A stretch of DNA of 64,000 nt from an uncultured Eubacteriales bacterium (GCA_948938605.1 CARAIG010000079.1:1-64000), one strand, 5' to 3'; shown: positions 8,174 to 17,336, numbered from the stretch's first letter. The notes: a model not told the origin generated them from the letters alone. A program made the numbers and translations.

Positions 8174-8243
8174 AGGTATGTTCGTTTTTCGCACTTTCGC
8201 AGTGAGTGCAACGAACGGAGACGGAGAAAAAACGGACATACCT
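8174..8243. repeat. Long imperfect palindrome near the FAD oxidase stop
   Basis: Arms 8174-8189 and 8228-8243 match in 15 of 16 positions (AGGTATGT/CCGTTTTT type), around a GC-richer centre with its own small dyad. It ends 7 bases before the end of the FAD oxidase gene and may act as its transcription terminator or mRNA 3' stabiliser. Confidence 0.6.
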
Positions 8244-8250
8244 GAGCGAT

Positions 8251-9987
8251 TTACCACTTATCGCGAAGGAAGCGTTTTTCGTCTTCTTTAAGGTCAAGTC
8301 CCAACGTTCCGCCGGGGTTCATAAGGTTGTCGGGATCGAAGTGCTTTTTAAGCGTTTTGTAAATTTCCATTTGACGGGTACCGATTTGTCCTTCGAGCCA
8401 AGGCGCAAAGAATTTGCCTATACCGTGATGGTGCGAAATTGCCGCACCGCTCTTTTGAATGTGGTCGAGTATTCCGCTCCAATAGTTTACAAAGTCGTCC
8501 AGTTCGGTCATCTTTGCAATGAAAATGAAGTACAGGTTAGCCCCTTGGGGATAGCAGTGAGACATATGCGTCATACAAATCGTATTGGGACGGCTGTGGC
8601 AGTATTCGCGTACAAGTTGGTGTACGTGTTCCATTTGGCTCCAAGTAACCGAACATTCCAATGTGTCGGTCATTACGCCGAAGTCCTGCATTGTGTCGCG
8701 CAAATACGGGTCGTTAAAGCGTCCTTTTTCCCAAGCGGAAGTAACCATACCGGTCAAACTCATTGCCTTGTGCTTTTTGCAAATGCGTTTGACGTTTTTG
8801 GCTATGTTTTTGCAAAAGCCTTTTTCGCCGTCGGTAAAGCCAAGGAACAAGCAACGTTTGTGCGGTTTGTACCCCAAACCGTTAAGCATTTTGCCCAAAA
8901 TACTTTCGGATACGCCGTACAAGTGCATCATCATATCCGTTTCCTCGGGGTCGCTCAAACGGAATACGCTGGGGCGTCCGCATTCGCACTGCATAATTTC
9001 GCGCGCCGCGTCCATTGCCGTTTCCCAGTCCTTAAACATAAAACTGAACTTATAGTGGTTTTTCGGCATATGACGGAAAACTTTTAACGTTACGTGCGTC
9101 AGTACGCCGAAGGTGCCTTCACTGCCCATCATAATTTGGTTGATGTCCGGTCCCGTAGCCTTAGCGGGATACGGTTCGGTTTTAACAATGCCCGTAGGCG
9201 TTGCGTATTCCTGCGCTATTACTATATCTTCGATTTTACCGTAATAGGTGGAGTTTTGTCCCGCACCGCGCGTTACAGTCCAACCGCCGACGCTGCTGTA
9301 TTCGAACGATTGCGGGAAGTGTCCGCAAGTGTATGCGCGTTTTGCGCCGAACAGTTTAACGGCATTATTGAGCGTTTCTTCAAGTTTAGGTCCGCTCATA
9401 CCCGCTTCCACCGTTATGGTTTGGTCGGTTTCGTTAAAGTCGATTACTTTGTTAAAGTGCCTGCGCATATCCAAACTTACGCCGCCGCAAATGGGTTCAA
9501 CGCCGCGAGTTACCGACGAACCGCCGCCGTAAACGTAAAGGGGGATTTTGTGCTTTGAAACAAACGCTACGATTTTTTCGATTTGTTCCTTGCTTTCGGG
9601 GTAAAGCACTGCATCGGGAACGTTGTCCGCAATGTGTTGGCGAAGGCGCAGCAAGTCGAACATTGTTTTGCCGTACGCTACACTTAAACGGTCGTAGTCG
9701 TCGGTGGATATGTTGTCTTCACCGACAATTTCGCGCAGTCCTTTTAAAATATCGACGGACAGCCCGCAAGGTTTAGTCAATTTTACTTCTTCCAGTCCCA
9801 ACGGTTCGTCGTAATTTTTAAAATCGTCGTCGGTTAAGTGGAAAATTTCCTTCATCAACTTGTAAAGGTTTTCCTTAGGAATTTTATTAAACGACGGATC
9901 GCCCCATTTAAAAATGGAACGGTAACTGCGCTTAGGCGGATTTTCAAGATACCATTTAGGCTCAAAGCCTTTATAGGGTTTGCTCAT
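8251..9987 (-). CDS. FAD-binding oxidase related to alkyldihydroxyacetonephosphate synthase
   Basis: A 578-residue VAO/PCMH-type flavoprotein. The FAD-binding domain (about 125-310) shows PESKEQIEKIVAF, VYGGGSSVTRGVEP and GGWTVTRGAGQNSTYYGKIEDIV. The C-terminal half ends with SHHHGIGKFFAPWL and NPGGTLGL, which resembles AGPS and bacterial FAD-linked oxidases with the His-rich active-site stretch. Closest in layout to AGPS-like enzymes (ether lipid synthesis), but glycolate/lactate-type oxidases share this fold. Last gene of a five-gene redox operon, 14 bases after an FGGY kinase, with GGAG before its ATG. Context suggests oxidation of a phosphorylated polyol or glycerol derivative, or ether-lipid formation; the sequence alone does not decide. 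Confidence 0.8.
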   Translation of the reverse strand: MSKPYKGFEPKWYLENPPKRSYRSIFKWGDPSFNKIPKENLYKLMKEIFHLTDDDFKNYDEPLGLEEVKLTKPCGLSVDILKGLREIVGEDNISTDDYDRLSVAYGKTMFDLLRLRQHIADNVPDAVLYPESKEQIEKIVAFVSKHKIPLYVYGGGSSVTRGVEPICGGVSLDMRRHFNKVIDFNETDQTITVEAGMSGPKLEETLNNAVKLFGAKRAYTCGHFPQSFEYSSVGGWTVTRGAGQNSTYYGKIEDIVIAQEYATPTGIVKTEPYPAKATGPDINQIMMGSEGTFGVLTHVTLKVFRHMPKNHYKFSFMFKDWETAMDAAREIMQCECGRPSVFRLSDPEETDMMMHLYGVSESILGKMLNGLGYKPHKRCLFLGFTDGEKGFCKNIAKNVKRICKKHKAMSLTGMVTSAWEKGRFNDPYLRDTMQDFGVMTDTLECSVTWSQMEHVHQLVREYCHSRPNTICMTHMSHCYPQGANLYFIFIAKMTELDDFVNYWSGILDHIQKSGAAISHHHGIGKFFAPWLEGQIGTRQMEIYKTLKKHFDPDNLMNPGGTLGLDLKEDEKRFLRDKW

Positions 9988-10001
9988 TGTAATTACTCCT
10001 T

Positions 10002-11537
10002 TTAGTTATTATGCTTATCCATATGCAAATAAAGTTTTTGCAATTTTTTGTATAATTTCATATAGACGTTTTTGTATAAGTCGTCGTATATTTTTACGTT
10101 TTGCGGATTGGGCGTAAATTCGTCGACAAACCGCACCATTCCCTTTACTGCGTCTTCGGCGCAACCGTACACTCCGCAAGCGGTAAAGGCAACTATTGCG
10201 CAACCTAACGCACAAGTTTCGTGCGTTTGAACGCGCTTTACGGGCTTATTGAAAATGTCCGCAGCGATTTGACAAATAAGGTCGCTTTGGGCTCCGCCGC
10301 CCGAAACCGTAATAAAATCTATTTTTTGATGTCCCCTGCGTTCCAACCGTTCAAGCCCTTCGCGCAACGCATAGTCTATACCTTCGATTATGGCTTTGTA
10401 AACGTGGGCGCGGGTATGCCAGTCATTAAAACCTATTACCGAACCGCGTGCTTCGGGGTGAGTTAGTCCCCCTTGCCAAAACGGTTGTAAAATAAGTCCG
10501 TCGCTGCCTGCGGGAATTGCTTCCATTTCCTCGTTCATAAGTTCTTCGACGCTTTTGCCCGTTTCTTCCGAACGTTTTTCCAAATGTTGGGCAAATTGTT
10601 TTTTAAACCAACTTATCATCCAATAACCGCGGAATATTTGCACTTCGGGGTTATAGTACGCCTTAACGACCGACGGATAGCTGGGCATAAACGTTTCCGG
10701 CTCGAAATACTTTTTAGTGGAAAACTGCACAGTACTGCTTGTGCCGAACGATATGCTTGCAACGTTGCGGTCGATACATCCGCCCCCCAACGTTTCGCAA
10801 CTTTTGTCCGATCCGCTTGCAATTACTTTAAGCCCTTGTTTAAGTCCTGTAATTTTAGCGATTTGTTCATCGATTGTACCAACAGTGTCGCCGGGATCGC
10901 ACAGCGGTATCATTTTTTCTAACGGCAAATTAAATACGGGAAACAGCAATTCGCCTTTTTTTAACCAGCGTCTGCGTTTATTGAAAAACGGTAAATGTCC
11001 TATTATAGACGCGTACGAATCCACAAGATTCCCCGTCAATTTATAATTAAGATACCCCGATATTAGGACGACTTTGTCTACCTTAGCCCAAACTTCTGGT
11101 TCGTTGTCCTGCACCCAATTGGTAAATACGCGTCGGCGTATAGCTTTAATCGGACGGGACATACCTACCAATCCAAACAAAAATCGTTGCTTAAAAGGAA
11201 GTTTTTTAGACGTATCCGCAACGCGCATATCGCTCCAAAGTATACAGTTGCGCACGGCATTCCTGTCCTTATCCAAAAGTACGGCGGTATCGCGGAAAGT
11301 ATCAACAGATATTGCAATAACGCTTTCCATAAGTTCGGGCTGTTTGTCCCTAATTGCTTTTGTAATGTCACACAAAACATCCCAATACATATCGGCGGAC
11401 TGTTCCATATATCCGCTTTCCTTACATATGTAAGGTTTGTACTTGATTTGTTCCTTAATTAGCAAATTACCCTTGTCGTCGAAGATTATACCGCGCATAC
11501 TTTGCGTGCCGACATCTATAACTAATACGTTACTCAT
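10002..11537 (-). CDS. FGGY-family carbohydrate kinase
   Basis: A 511-residue sugar/polyol kinase of the FGGY (glycerol/xylulose kinase) family that phosphorylates a substrate with ATP. The N-terminal domain opens with VLVIDVGTQSMRGIIFD (phosphate loop). The C-terminal domain carries TVSGGGAQSDLICQIAADIF and THETCALGCAIVAFTACG, the ATP-binding signature. I used the ATG with GGAGGAG 8 bases upstream rather than an earlier in-frame codon. Substrate unknown: glycerol, another polyol or a ketose. It lies between DUF1667 and the FAD oxidase within the redox operon. Kinase plus GlpA-like dehydrogenase suggests uptake, phosphorylation and oxidation of glycerol or a related compound. Confidence 0.88.
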   Translation of the reverse strand: MSNVLVIDVGTQSMRGIIFDDKGNLLIKEQIKYKPYICKESGYMEQSADMYWDVLCDITKAIRDKQPELMESVIAISVDTFRDTAVLLDKDRNAVRNCILWSDMRVADTSKKLPFKQRFLFGLVGMSRPIKAIRRRVFTNWVQDNEPEVWAKVDKVVLISGYLNYKLTGNLVDSYASIIGHLPFFNKRRRWLKKGELLFPVFNLPLEKMIPLCDPGDTVGTIDEQIAKITGLKQGLKVIASGSDKSCETLGGGCIDRNVASISFGTSSTVQFSTKKYFEPETFMPSYPSVVKAYYNPEVQIFRGYWMISWFKKQFAQHLEKRSEETGKSVEELMNEEMEAIPAGSDGLILQPFWQGGLTHPEARGSVIGFNDWHTRAHVYKAIIEGIDYALREGLERLERRGHQKIDFITVSGGGAQSDLICQIAADIFNKPVKRVQTHETCALGCAIVAFTACGVYGCAEDAVKGMVRFVDEFTPNPQNVKIYDDLYKNVYMKLYKKLQKLYLHMDKHNN

Positions 11538-11608
11538 ACAACTCCTCCTAAAACAGCCGCATTTGCAAATTAAAATTTGCGGCGTTGACAATTAATTGAA
11601 ATGTCCGC

Positions 11609-11956
11609 TTAGTACATCTCGGTAGTAGTTATTACGTTAACTTCCGTTCCGCAAACATTCTTAATTAAAATTGTACCGATTGGAACTTTTTTGTCAAGAG
11701 TAAATTTAGATAAAATTGCAATTAATTCGAAAATTTTGTCTTTGGGAATTTCGCCGTCGGTGCGTACCGACACAACGGGATAGTCGCTAACCGTTGTGCG
11801 TACCGAGCTGGTTATACTGCGCGTAGGACACGTCAGTTCGGTTTTGGCAAACGCTTCGCCCCGCTTGCACTTTGCGCCCGCAACGGATATTTCGCCGTTG
11901 TTGTTTTCCACAGTAAGTCTGCACCCGTTGGGGCAAACGATACATACCATATCCAT
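11609..11956 (-). CDS. DUF1667 family protein, redox partner of GlpA/GlpB-like enzymes
   Basis: A 115-residue DUF1667 protein. The N-terminus carries CIVCPNGC and, about 20 residues later, a further Cys in GAKCKRG and one in LTCPTR, likely to bind a metal or iron-sulfur cluster. Established context for this family is a three-gene set with two FAD oxidoreductases in Clostridia, replacing GlpC of the anaerobic glycerol-3-phosphate dehydrogenase. That is what is found here: it begins 1 base after the FAD/NAD oxidoreductase. It probably hands electrons from the flavoproteins to another carrier; this is inferred. Confidence 0.88.
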   Translation of the reverse strand: MDMVCIVCPNGCRLTVENNNGEISVAGAKCKRGEAFAKTELTCPTRSITSSVRTTVSDYPVVSVRTDGEIPKDKIFELIAILSKFTLDKKVPIGTILIKNVCGTEVNVITTTEMY

Positions 11957-11957
11957 T

Positions 11958-13193
11958 TTAAGCGTCCTCCAATGTAACGGTTATATTGTTTAAATTGCTT
12001 GCCTTGCTAAAATCGACAACTATCCTTTCCATTTCGGGCGGAAGCAGTTTTAAATAACGCTTTGTAAACACCGTTTCGCCGTTTGACGTTATTGTAAGCC
12101 GTTGATTGCCTAAATCATCGCTTGCCCTAAAATACATTACTACCTTGTCTAGGTCGGAATTAACATCCAACATTTGGGGAACTACGTACATTATTTTTCC
12201 GCTAACGGAAATGTTTGTCAACTTACGTTCGCCGTTGTGTTTGCAGGCGTTAACTCCAGCAATTTCGCCGCTTTCGGATACGTAGTCGACAAGGTCGTTT
12301 ACGTGCAATGCATTTCCGCAAGCATAAACGTTGTCGGTTAATGTTTGACAGTTTTGGTCGACAAACGCGCCTTTGGTTTTGTAGTCCAGTTTAACAGACA
12401 AGTCGTTCGCAATTTCGTTTTCGGGGATAAGCCCTACTGCAAGTATCAACGTGTCGCATTCGACGATTTGCTCGGTTCCCGCAATAGGACGCATTTTGTC
12501 GTCCACATCGGATATTTCCACTTTTTCCAACCTGTCGCGACCGAATACGCGCGTTACAGTCTTGGACAAATGCAAGGGAATGTCGAAATCGTGCAAACAC
12601 TGATGAATGTTACGCGTAAGTCCCGACGGCGTGGGTTTTGCTTCGTAAACGCCCAAAACCTTTGCTCCTTCGAGAGTTAAACGCCTTGCCATAATTAAAC
12701 CTATGTCGCCGCTGCCCAGTATTACCGTACGACGCCCCGGCATAACGCCCAGTATGTTTACAAGGTTTTGCGCCGCGCCTGCGGTATAAACGCCCGAACA
12801 ACGGTCGCCTTGAATAAATATTCCGTTTTTAGTACGTTCGCGGCAACCAGTTGCAAGTATGATTTTGTCGCACGTAACGTTTTTTACACCGTTTTCGCAC
12901 ACATATGTCAATTCGAACATATCTGCACGTCTAACGTTTGTAACAAAACTGAACAACGCCACTTCCACATTGGTTTTGGCAAGTTCCTTTACAAAACGGT
13001 CGGCGTATTCCGGTCCTGACAATTTTTCGCCGAAACGGACGACTCCGAATCCGTCGTGAATGCACTGCTTCAAAATTCCGCCTAAACGCTGCTCGCGTTC
13101 GATTAACAAAACTTTCGCCTGTCCGCTTGCCTTAATTGCCGCCGCAAGCCCCGCAGGACCGCCGCCGATTATTACAATGTCGTAATGTTGCAT
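11958..13193 (-). CDS. NAD(P)/FAD-dependent oxidoreductase
   Basis: A 411-residue pyridine nucleotide-disulfide type flavoprotein. FAD site IIGGGPAGLAAAIKA at the N-terminus, GCRERTKNGIFIQGDR in the middle, a second nucleotide site VILGSGDIGLIMARR (about residue 160) and the C-terminal FAD contact TDNVYACGNALHVNDLVD. A C-terminal beta-rich extension of roughly 75 residues follows. In Clostridia this protein accompanies a GlpA-like FAD protein and DUF1667. Spaced 13 bases from the upstream GlpA-like gene and 1 base from DUF1667, so co-translation is likely. Predicted to connect substrate oxidation to NAD(P). Confidence 0.88.
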   Translation of the reverse strand: MQHYDIVIIGGGPAGLAAAIKASGQAKVLLIEREQRLGGILKQCIHDGFGVVRFGEKLSGPEYADRFVKELAKTNVEVALFSFVTNVRRADMFELTYVCENGVKNVTCDKIILATGCRERTKNGIFIQGDRCSGVYTAGAAQNLVNILGVMPGRRTVILGSGDIGLIMARRLTLEGAKVLGVYEAKPTPSGLTRNIHQCLHDFDIPLHLSKTVTRVFGRDRLEKVEISDVDDKMRPIAGTEQIVECDTLILAVGLIPENEIANDLSVKLDYKTKGAFVDQNCQTLTDNVYACGNALHVNDLVDYVSESGEIAGVNACKHNGERKLTNISVSGKIMYVVPQMLDVNSDLDKVVMYFRASDDLGNQRLTITSNGETVFTKRYLKLLPPEMERIVVDFSKASNLNNITVTLEDA

Positions 13194-13206
13194 TTTTATA
13201 TCCGCC

Positions 13207-14925
13207 TTAAATTTCCTTGATATTTCCTATTGCTATATAACTGCCGTTGTCGCACTTGTTTACGTCCTTTATGTCGACTTTAAGTTCGTCGGCAATGGTT
13301 TTTAACACCATTGGCATACAAAAACCGCCTTGACAACGTCCCATACCTGCGCGTACGCGGCGTTTTACTCCGTCGATTGTGGCAACGCCCAACGGATTGT
13401 TAATTGCTTGCTTAATTTCGCCAAGACTTATTTGTTCGCAACGGCAAATTATTTTGCCGTAGTCGGGATTGTCCGTTATCAATTTGTCAAGTTCGGATTC
13501 TTCTAAATTTTTAGCAATTACGGGAGCAATACGCTTTGGATTGTAGTTTGCGTTTTTCTCGACCGTTTCGCCGCGACTTTTTAATAGTTCTACCGTCATT
13601 TCCGCAACGTCTACGCTAAATGCGGGCGCAGCGGTAAGACCGGGCGATTGAATACCCGCAACGTGAATAAGGTTACTTATTTTACGGCTCCGCTCTATAA
13701 TAAAATCTTCTTCGTAAGTGGATGCGCGAACTCCCGCAAAATACGCAATGATATTGCCGCGTTGCAGCGACGGACAACACTTGTTTTGCTTTTCAAACAC
13801 TTCGTTGACGTCACTCATTGCCGTTGTGGTATCTTCCCGTTCGGGGACTTCGTGAGCGTTAGGTCCAAGCAAAATGTTGCCGTCCACCGTCTTAATGATT
13901 CCGCCGCCCTTGGTATTTTTATTTTGTTTAAGGGTTTTAAGCGTTGGCGCAAGACTAATTGCGTTGGTAGGCAGACCCTTGCCTTTGGGATCCATTAACA
14001 AATCTACGCCTTTACGCGGGTGTATGCTAAAATATCTGTCCCCCGCCATTTCGGCAATTTTGTCGGCAAAAACCCCCGCACAGTTAATTACGCACTTGGA
14101 TGTAAACGTTCCGCGGTTGGTTACAACACTTGTAATTTCCTTGTCGTTATGTTCTAACGACAATACCGCCGTATTAAGCGACACCGTAACGCCGTTTTGC
14201 TGTGCGTTTTCGGCATAGGCTATCGTTAGCTTATAAGGGCTTACTGCGCCCGTCGACGGTATTTTAAGCGCACCGACTGCGTAGTCCTTTACTTGCGGTT
14301 CGATGTTGCAAATTTCCTTTTTGCCAATCATTTTGACGTTTGGGATATTGTGCTTTTTAGCCCTGCTCAAATAACTGCGGCCAAGCAGTTGAATAAATTT
14401 GGACGAAAACACGACATACTGTCCCGCACGTTCGAATTCCACGCCTAAGTCACTGCAAACTTGCTGATACATTGCGTTGCCTTTTACTCCGTAATGCAAC
14501 TTTTTGCATTGATGTTTTAAGTCGATACCGGCATGCACCATTCCGTCGTTTGCGCCGCTTGCACCGTGCGCAACGTCGGAATGCTTTTCCACAAGCAGTA
14601 CCTTTAACTTATACTTAGACAATTCCCGCGCGACCGAGCAACCCGATATTCCGCCCCCTATTACAACTACGTCCCATTGGGTTTTGTCAAGCGACTTGTC
14701 GCAAACGGAAGGAAGCATCGGCGGCTGTTCGGTATACCCCGACAACTTTATGTCGTTGACAACGTGCTTGCCGCTTTTTTTGTCAACAAACATCTTACCT
14801 ATTTTAACAATGGTTTGCCAATCGTTACATTCGCCGCTAAGTATTACGCTGCGTTCGTCTTGCACAGCGTTTACCTTTACGCCGTATATTTTGTAAACCC
14901 GATTGACCGTTTTAGTTAAATTCAT
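13207..14925 (-). CDS. GlpA-like FAD-dependent dehydrogenase with BFD-type [2Fe-2S] domain
   Basis: A 572-residue FAD enzyme of the anaerobic glycerol-3-phosphate dehydrogenase (GlpA) type. The N-terminal 65 residues look like a BON-like domain (VILSGECNDWQTIVKIG). The FAD domain begins WDVVVIGGGISGCSVARELS, with SGANDGMVHAG and GVRASTYEEDFIIE later. The C-terminal BFD-like domain has CRCEQ and CQGGFC, four cysteines for a [2Fe-2S] cluster. I took the ATG with AGAGGTG 6 bases upstream; an earlier start adds nine unlikely residues. First gene of the five-gene redox operon. The BON-like front domain is not part of classical GlpA. Confidence 0.88.
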   Translation of the reverse strand: MNLTKTVNRVYKIYGVKVNAVQDERSVILSGECNDWQTIVKIGKMFVDKKSGKHVVNDIKLSGYTEQPPMLPSVCDKSLDKTQWDVVVIGGGISGCSVARELSKYKLKVLLVEKHSDVAHGASGANDGMVHAGIDLKHQCKKLHYGVKGNAMYQQVCSDLGVEFERAGQYVVFSSKFIQLLGRSYLSRAKKHNIPNVKMIGKKEICNIEPQVKDYAVGALKIPSTGAVSPYKLTIAYAENAQQNGVTVSLNTAVLSLEHNDKEITSVVTNRGTFTSKCVINCAGVFADKIAEMAGDRYFSIHPRKGVDLLMDPKGKGLPTNAISLAPTLKTLKQNKNTKGGGIIKTVDGNILLGPNAHEVPEREDTTTAMSDVNEVFEKQNKCCPSLQRGNIIAYFAGVRASTYEEDFIIERSRKISNLIHVAGIQSPGLTAAPAFSVDVAEMTVELLKSRGETVEKNANYNPKRIAPVIAKNLEESELDKLITDNPDYGKIICRCEQISLGEIKQAINNPLGVATIDGVKRRVRAGMGRCQGGFCMPMVLKTIADELKVDIKDVNKCDNGSYIAIGNIKEI

Positions 14926-14996
14926 AACTGCACCTCTGCCGTTAATATTCATTAGCGAACTTTAATTGCAAAATCCGTTCATTTTTGTATACCATT

Positions 14997-15025
14997 ATTA
15001 TACATCAATCATAAGCGAAAAGCAA
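14997..15025 (-). promoter_or_regulatory. Promoter of the five-gene redox operon
   Basis: On the minus strand TTGCTT and TATAAT are 17 bases apart. The dyad TGTATA-N7-TATACA overlaps the -10 box and start region and may be a regulator site. The leader would be about 65 bases. Confidence 0.7.
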
Positions 15026-15201
15026 TACCAATATTTTTTGCGTTTAATGAAATTCTGTTCACTTATGTAGTTGTATTCAATTTATACACCTAAAAACAGT
15101 TTATTACTAATATTAAATTTTGGTACTAATGGCTTCAATGCGTTACGCGCCGTTAACAAAAATTGACGTGTTTTTATTTCAACATCCTGTTACTTTACTC
15201 A

Positions 15202-15231
15202 TTTAACAAATTTTAGATTTTATGCTAAAAT
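15202..15231 (+). promoter_or_regulatory. Promoter of the MATE gene, probably leaderless
   Basis: TTTAAC and TAAAAT are spaced by 18 bases. Only 6 bases separate the -10 box from the ATG, so transcription should start at or next to the ATG. No Shine-Dalgarno site is present. Confidence 0.55.
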
Positions 15232-15237
15232 ACTAAT

Positions 15238-16668
15238 ATGAATAATTTAGCGACAAATACAGCCGAAAAACATTATATAAAAATGACGCAAACGCCCGTT
15301 GCCAAATTAGTGGTACTGTTGGGAATACCCACTACCGTATCGATGCTCATTACCAATTTGTACAACCTTGCGGATACGTATTTTGTAGGAACGATTAAAA
15401 ACCCGTCGGCGCAAGGCGCAATCGGCGTGCTGTTTACGTTGCAATCTATTATTCAAGCGGTTGCGTTTATGTTGGGACACGGTTCGGGTTCGTATGTGGC
15501 AAAGGAACTTGCCGACAAAAACATTGACAAAGCCAGCCGTTATATATCGTCGGCGTTTTTCCTTGGCGGAATATTCGGATTTGTGTTTATGGCAATAGGA
15601 CTTGCGACTTTAACGCCGTTTATGCGGCTACTCGGCTCGACCGAAACAATACTGCCCTACGCCAAAGATTACGGAATGTGGGTTATAATATCTTGTCCGT
15701 TCCTTGTGTGTTCGTTGATACTTAACAACTGCCTGCGTTACGAAGGCAAAGCGTTTTACGCAATGATCGGACTTGTTTCGGGCGCTGTAATTAACGTTGC
15801 GGGCGACTACTTGTTTATTAGCGTGCTTAATATGGAAGTGTTCGGTGCAGGACTGTCTACGGCTATTTCGCAAACGATAAGTTTTGTAATACTGCTTGTG
15901 TTGTATATTAAAAAGGCTCAAAGCAAAATTTCCTTTAAGCACATAAGCCGCGATGTAAAACTGTACCTTGCAGTATGCAAAGTGGGACTGCCGTCACTTA
16001 TACGTCAAGGACTAAATTCAATTTCGTCGGGACTGCTAAACAACTTGTCAAAAATTTACGGCGGCAAAGTAGGACTTGCCGACGAAGTAATAGCCGCAAT
16101 GAGCGTTGTAAACCGCTGTTCGTCCTTTATTATGTGTATAGGACTAGGCATAAGCCAAGGTCTGCAACCCGTAGCGTCCTTTAACTACGAGGCAAAAAAA
16201 TACGCACGAGTAAAACGCGCGTTAATAGTTACCGTTGTAATTGGCTTTTTAACGGTACTGTGCATATGTACACCTGTATTTATATTTGCGGACAAGGTTA
16301 TTTGGCTGTTGCAAAAATCGCAAACGGTAATAGATATAGGTGCGCCCGCACTTAGGTACGCAACGTTAGGGTTAATATTCGTGCCGTTGTTTACGCCCGT
16401 TAATATGCTGTACCAAAGCATACGCAAGGCGTGGACGGCATCGCTGTTGTCGCTGTTGCGTAACGGATTGACGTTTATACCTATACTAATTGTAACAACG
16501 TCTATTTGGGGAATACTAGGCATACAAATTTCCCAACCGATTGCAGACGCATTGACGGGACTTATAAGTTTGCCGTTTATAATACACTTTTTAAAAACCA
16601 CTCCAAGCATAGACGAAGCAGACGGTACAAGCGAACAATATGCCGAAGACGAAAACAATCAAAACTAA
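15238..16668 (+). CDS. MATE family efflux transporter
   Basis: A 476-residue multidrug and toxin extrusion protein with about 12 hydrophobic segments in two repeats. The start TPVAKLVVLLGIPTTVSMLITNLYNLADTYFVG is typical of the NorM/DinF-like MATE group in Bacillota, and the second half has the matching PSLIRQGLNSISSGLLNN. Presumed to export cationic compounds using a Na+ or H+ gradient; substrate unknown. The acidic, polar C-terminal tail is cytosolic. The gene has no ribosome binding site and a -10 box 6 bases upstream, suggesting leaderless translation. It is monocistronic, with a terminator directly after. Confidence 0.92.
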   Translation: MNNLATNTAEKHYIKMTQTPVAKLVVLLGIPTTVSMLITNLYNLADTYFVGTIKNPSAQGAIGVLFTLQSIIQAVAFMLGHGSGSYVAKELADKNIDKASRYISSAFFLGGIFGFVFMAIGLATLTPFMRLLGSTETILPYAKDYGMWVIISCPFLVCSLILNNCLRYEGKAFYAMIGLVSGAVINVAGDYLFISVLNMEVFGAGLSTAISQTISFVILLVLYIKKAQSKISFKHISRDVKLYLAVCKVGLPSLIRQGLNSISSGLLNNLSKIYGGKVGLADEVIAAMSVVNRCSSFIMCIGLGISQGLQPVASFNYEAKKYARVKRALIVTVVIGFLTVLCICTPVFIFADKVIWLLQKSQTVIDIGAPALRYATLGLIFVPLFTPVNMLYQSIRKAWTASLLSLLRNGLTFIPILIVTTSIWGILGIQISQPIADALTGLISLPFIIHFLKTTPSIDEADGTSEQYAEDENNQN

Positions 16669-16683
16669 CAGTTATCAAATAAT

Positions 16684-16711
16684 AAAAAACGCCCTTTCTC
16701 AGGCGTTTTTT
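16684..16711 (+). terminator. Intrinsic terminator of the MATE gene
   Basis: AAAACGCC pairs with GGCGTTTT over an 8-base loop; a T run follows on the plus strand and an A run flanks it, so it can work in both directions. Confidence 0.88.
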
Positions 16712-16784
16712 ACTTTTAATGATTTATTATTTTTTTGATACGCAAAGGGGCGTTTCAGTTATTTACGATTTTAAATGATTGCTT

Positions 16785-17336
16785 TTACTGAGCGTTAAAC
16801 CACTTCATAAACTGTTCGAACTGGGCGTGCAGTTCCTGCTCGGTTCCGTTGTTGGTAACATAGTAGTCCGCTTTTGCAATAGGACCGCCCTTTTCGCTAT
16901 TTTCAATTTCCGCAATGTCGCGACTGTCCACTTGTTCGCTTGTTAAGGGACGTACGGTGCGGTTTTTTAACCTGTCTTTGCGAATTTGGTTGTTTGTAAC
17001 TACCGCCAACACTATTAAGTCTTTGCCCAACAATTCCTTTAATATTTTATATTCCGACCAGCTATACAGCCCGTCAAGCACCACATTGCCGTTTTGTAAT
17101 TTTTGACAGATTTCTTCTTTAAGCAATATTGCAAAAGCTCCATTGCCGTGTTTGTCGCGCAATCCTTCGCGCATAGCGCGTTCGTTTGCTTCGTTTACTT
17201 CGATGCCTTGTTTTTTCAGTTGCGAAACGGTAACTCCGCCGAAGTATACTTCCGACCAGCCCAAATTTTTAAAATATCCGCACAGCACGCTTTTGCCCGA
17301 ACCGCACATTCCTACTACCGCTACCGCTTTACTCAT
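16785..17336 (-). CDS. P-loop nucleotide kinase-like ATPase (UPF0200/dephospho-CoA kinase-like)
   Basis: A 183-residue protein with an N-terminal P-loop, AVVGMCGSGKS, and a kinase-like fold. Later motifs are VVLDGLYSWSEYKIL (Walker B-like), VVTNNQIRKDRLKNR (lid arginines) and a C-terminal ADYYVTNNG that resembles the end of dephospho-CoA kinase-like and UPF0200 proteins. True dephospho-CoA kinase is longer and differs in its acceptor site, so the substrate is unknown. I chose the ATG with AAGG about 9 bases upstream over a GTG three codons earlier. Lies downstream of the acyl-ACP thioesterase but behind a terminator, so it is probably expressed on its own. Confidence 0.75.
   Translation of the reverse strand: MSKAVAVVGMCGSGKSVLCGYFKNLGWSEVYFGGVTVSQLKKQGIEVNEANERAMREGLRDKHGNGAFAILLKEEICQKLQNGNVVLDGLYSWSEYKILKELLGKDLIVLAVVTNNQIRKDRLKNRTVRPLTSEQVDSRDIAEIENSEKGGPIAKADYYVTNNGTEQELHAQFEQFMKWFNAQ

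Larger units (their letters stand above)
7958..8250. other. Intergenic region with hairpins and a dispersed repeat
   Basis: No supported gene. It contains one copy of a dispersed hairpin repeat and a long palindrome just before the stop codon of the FAD oxidase. The remainder shows no feature I can name. Confidence 0.5.
14926..15237. other. Divergent regulatory region between the redox operon and the MATE gene
   Basis: Contains a good minus-strand promoter for the redox operon and a plus-strand promoter for the MATE gene. The middle part (15030-15195) is AT-rich without a recognised structure. Confidence 0.6.

Noticed and set aside
8206..9087. Long plus-strand open frame (293 codons) opposite the FAD oxidase
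   Set aside because: It lies entirely against a strongly supported gene, has no ribosome binding site and its composition (many His, Phe, Val) is that of an antisense shadow.
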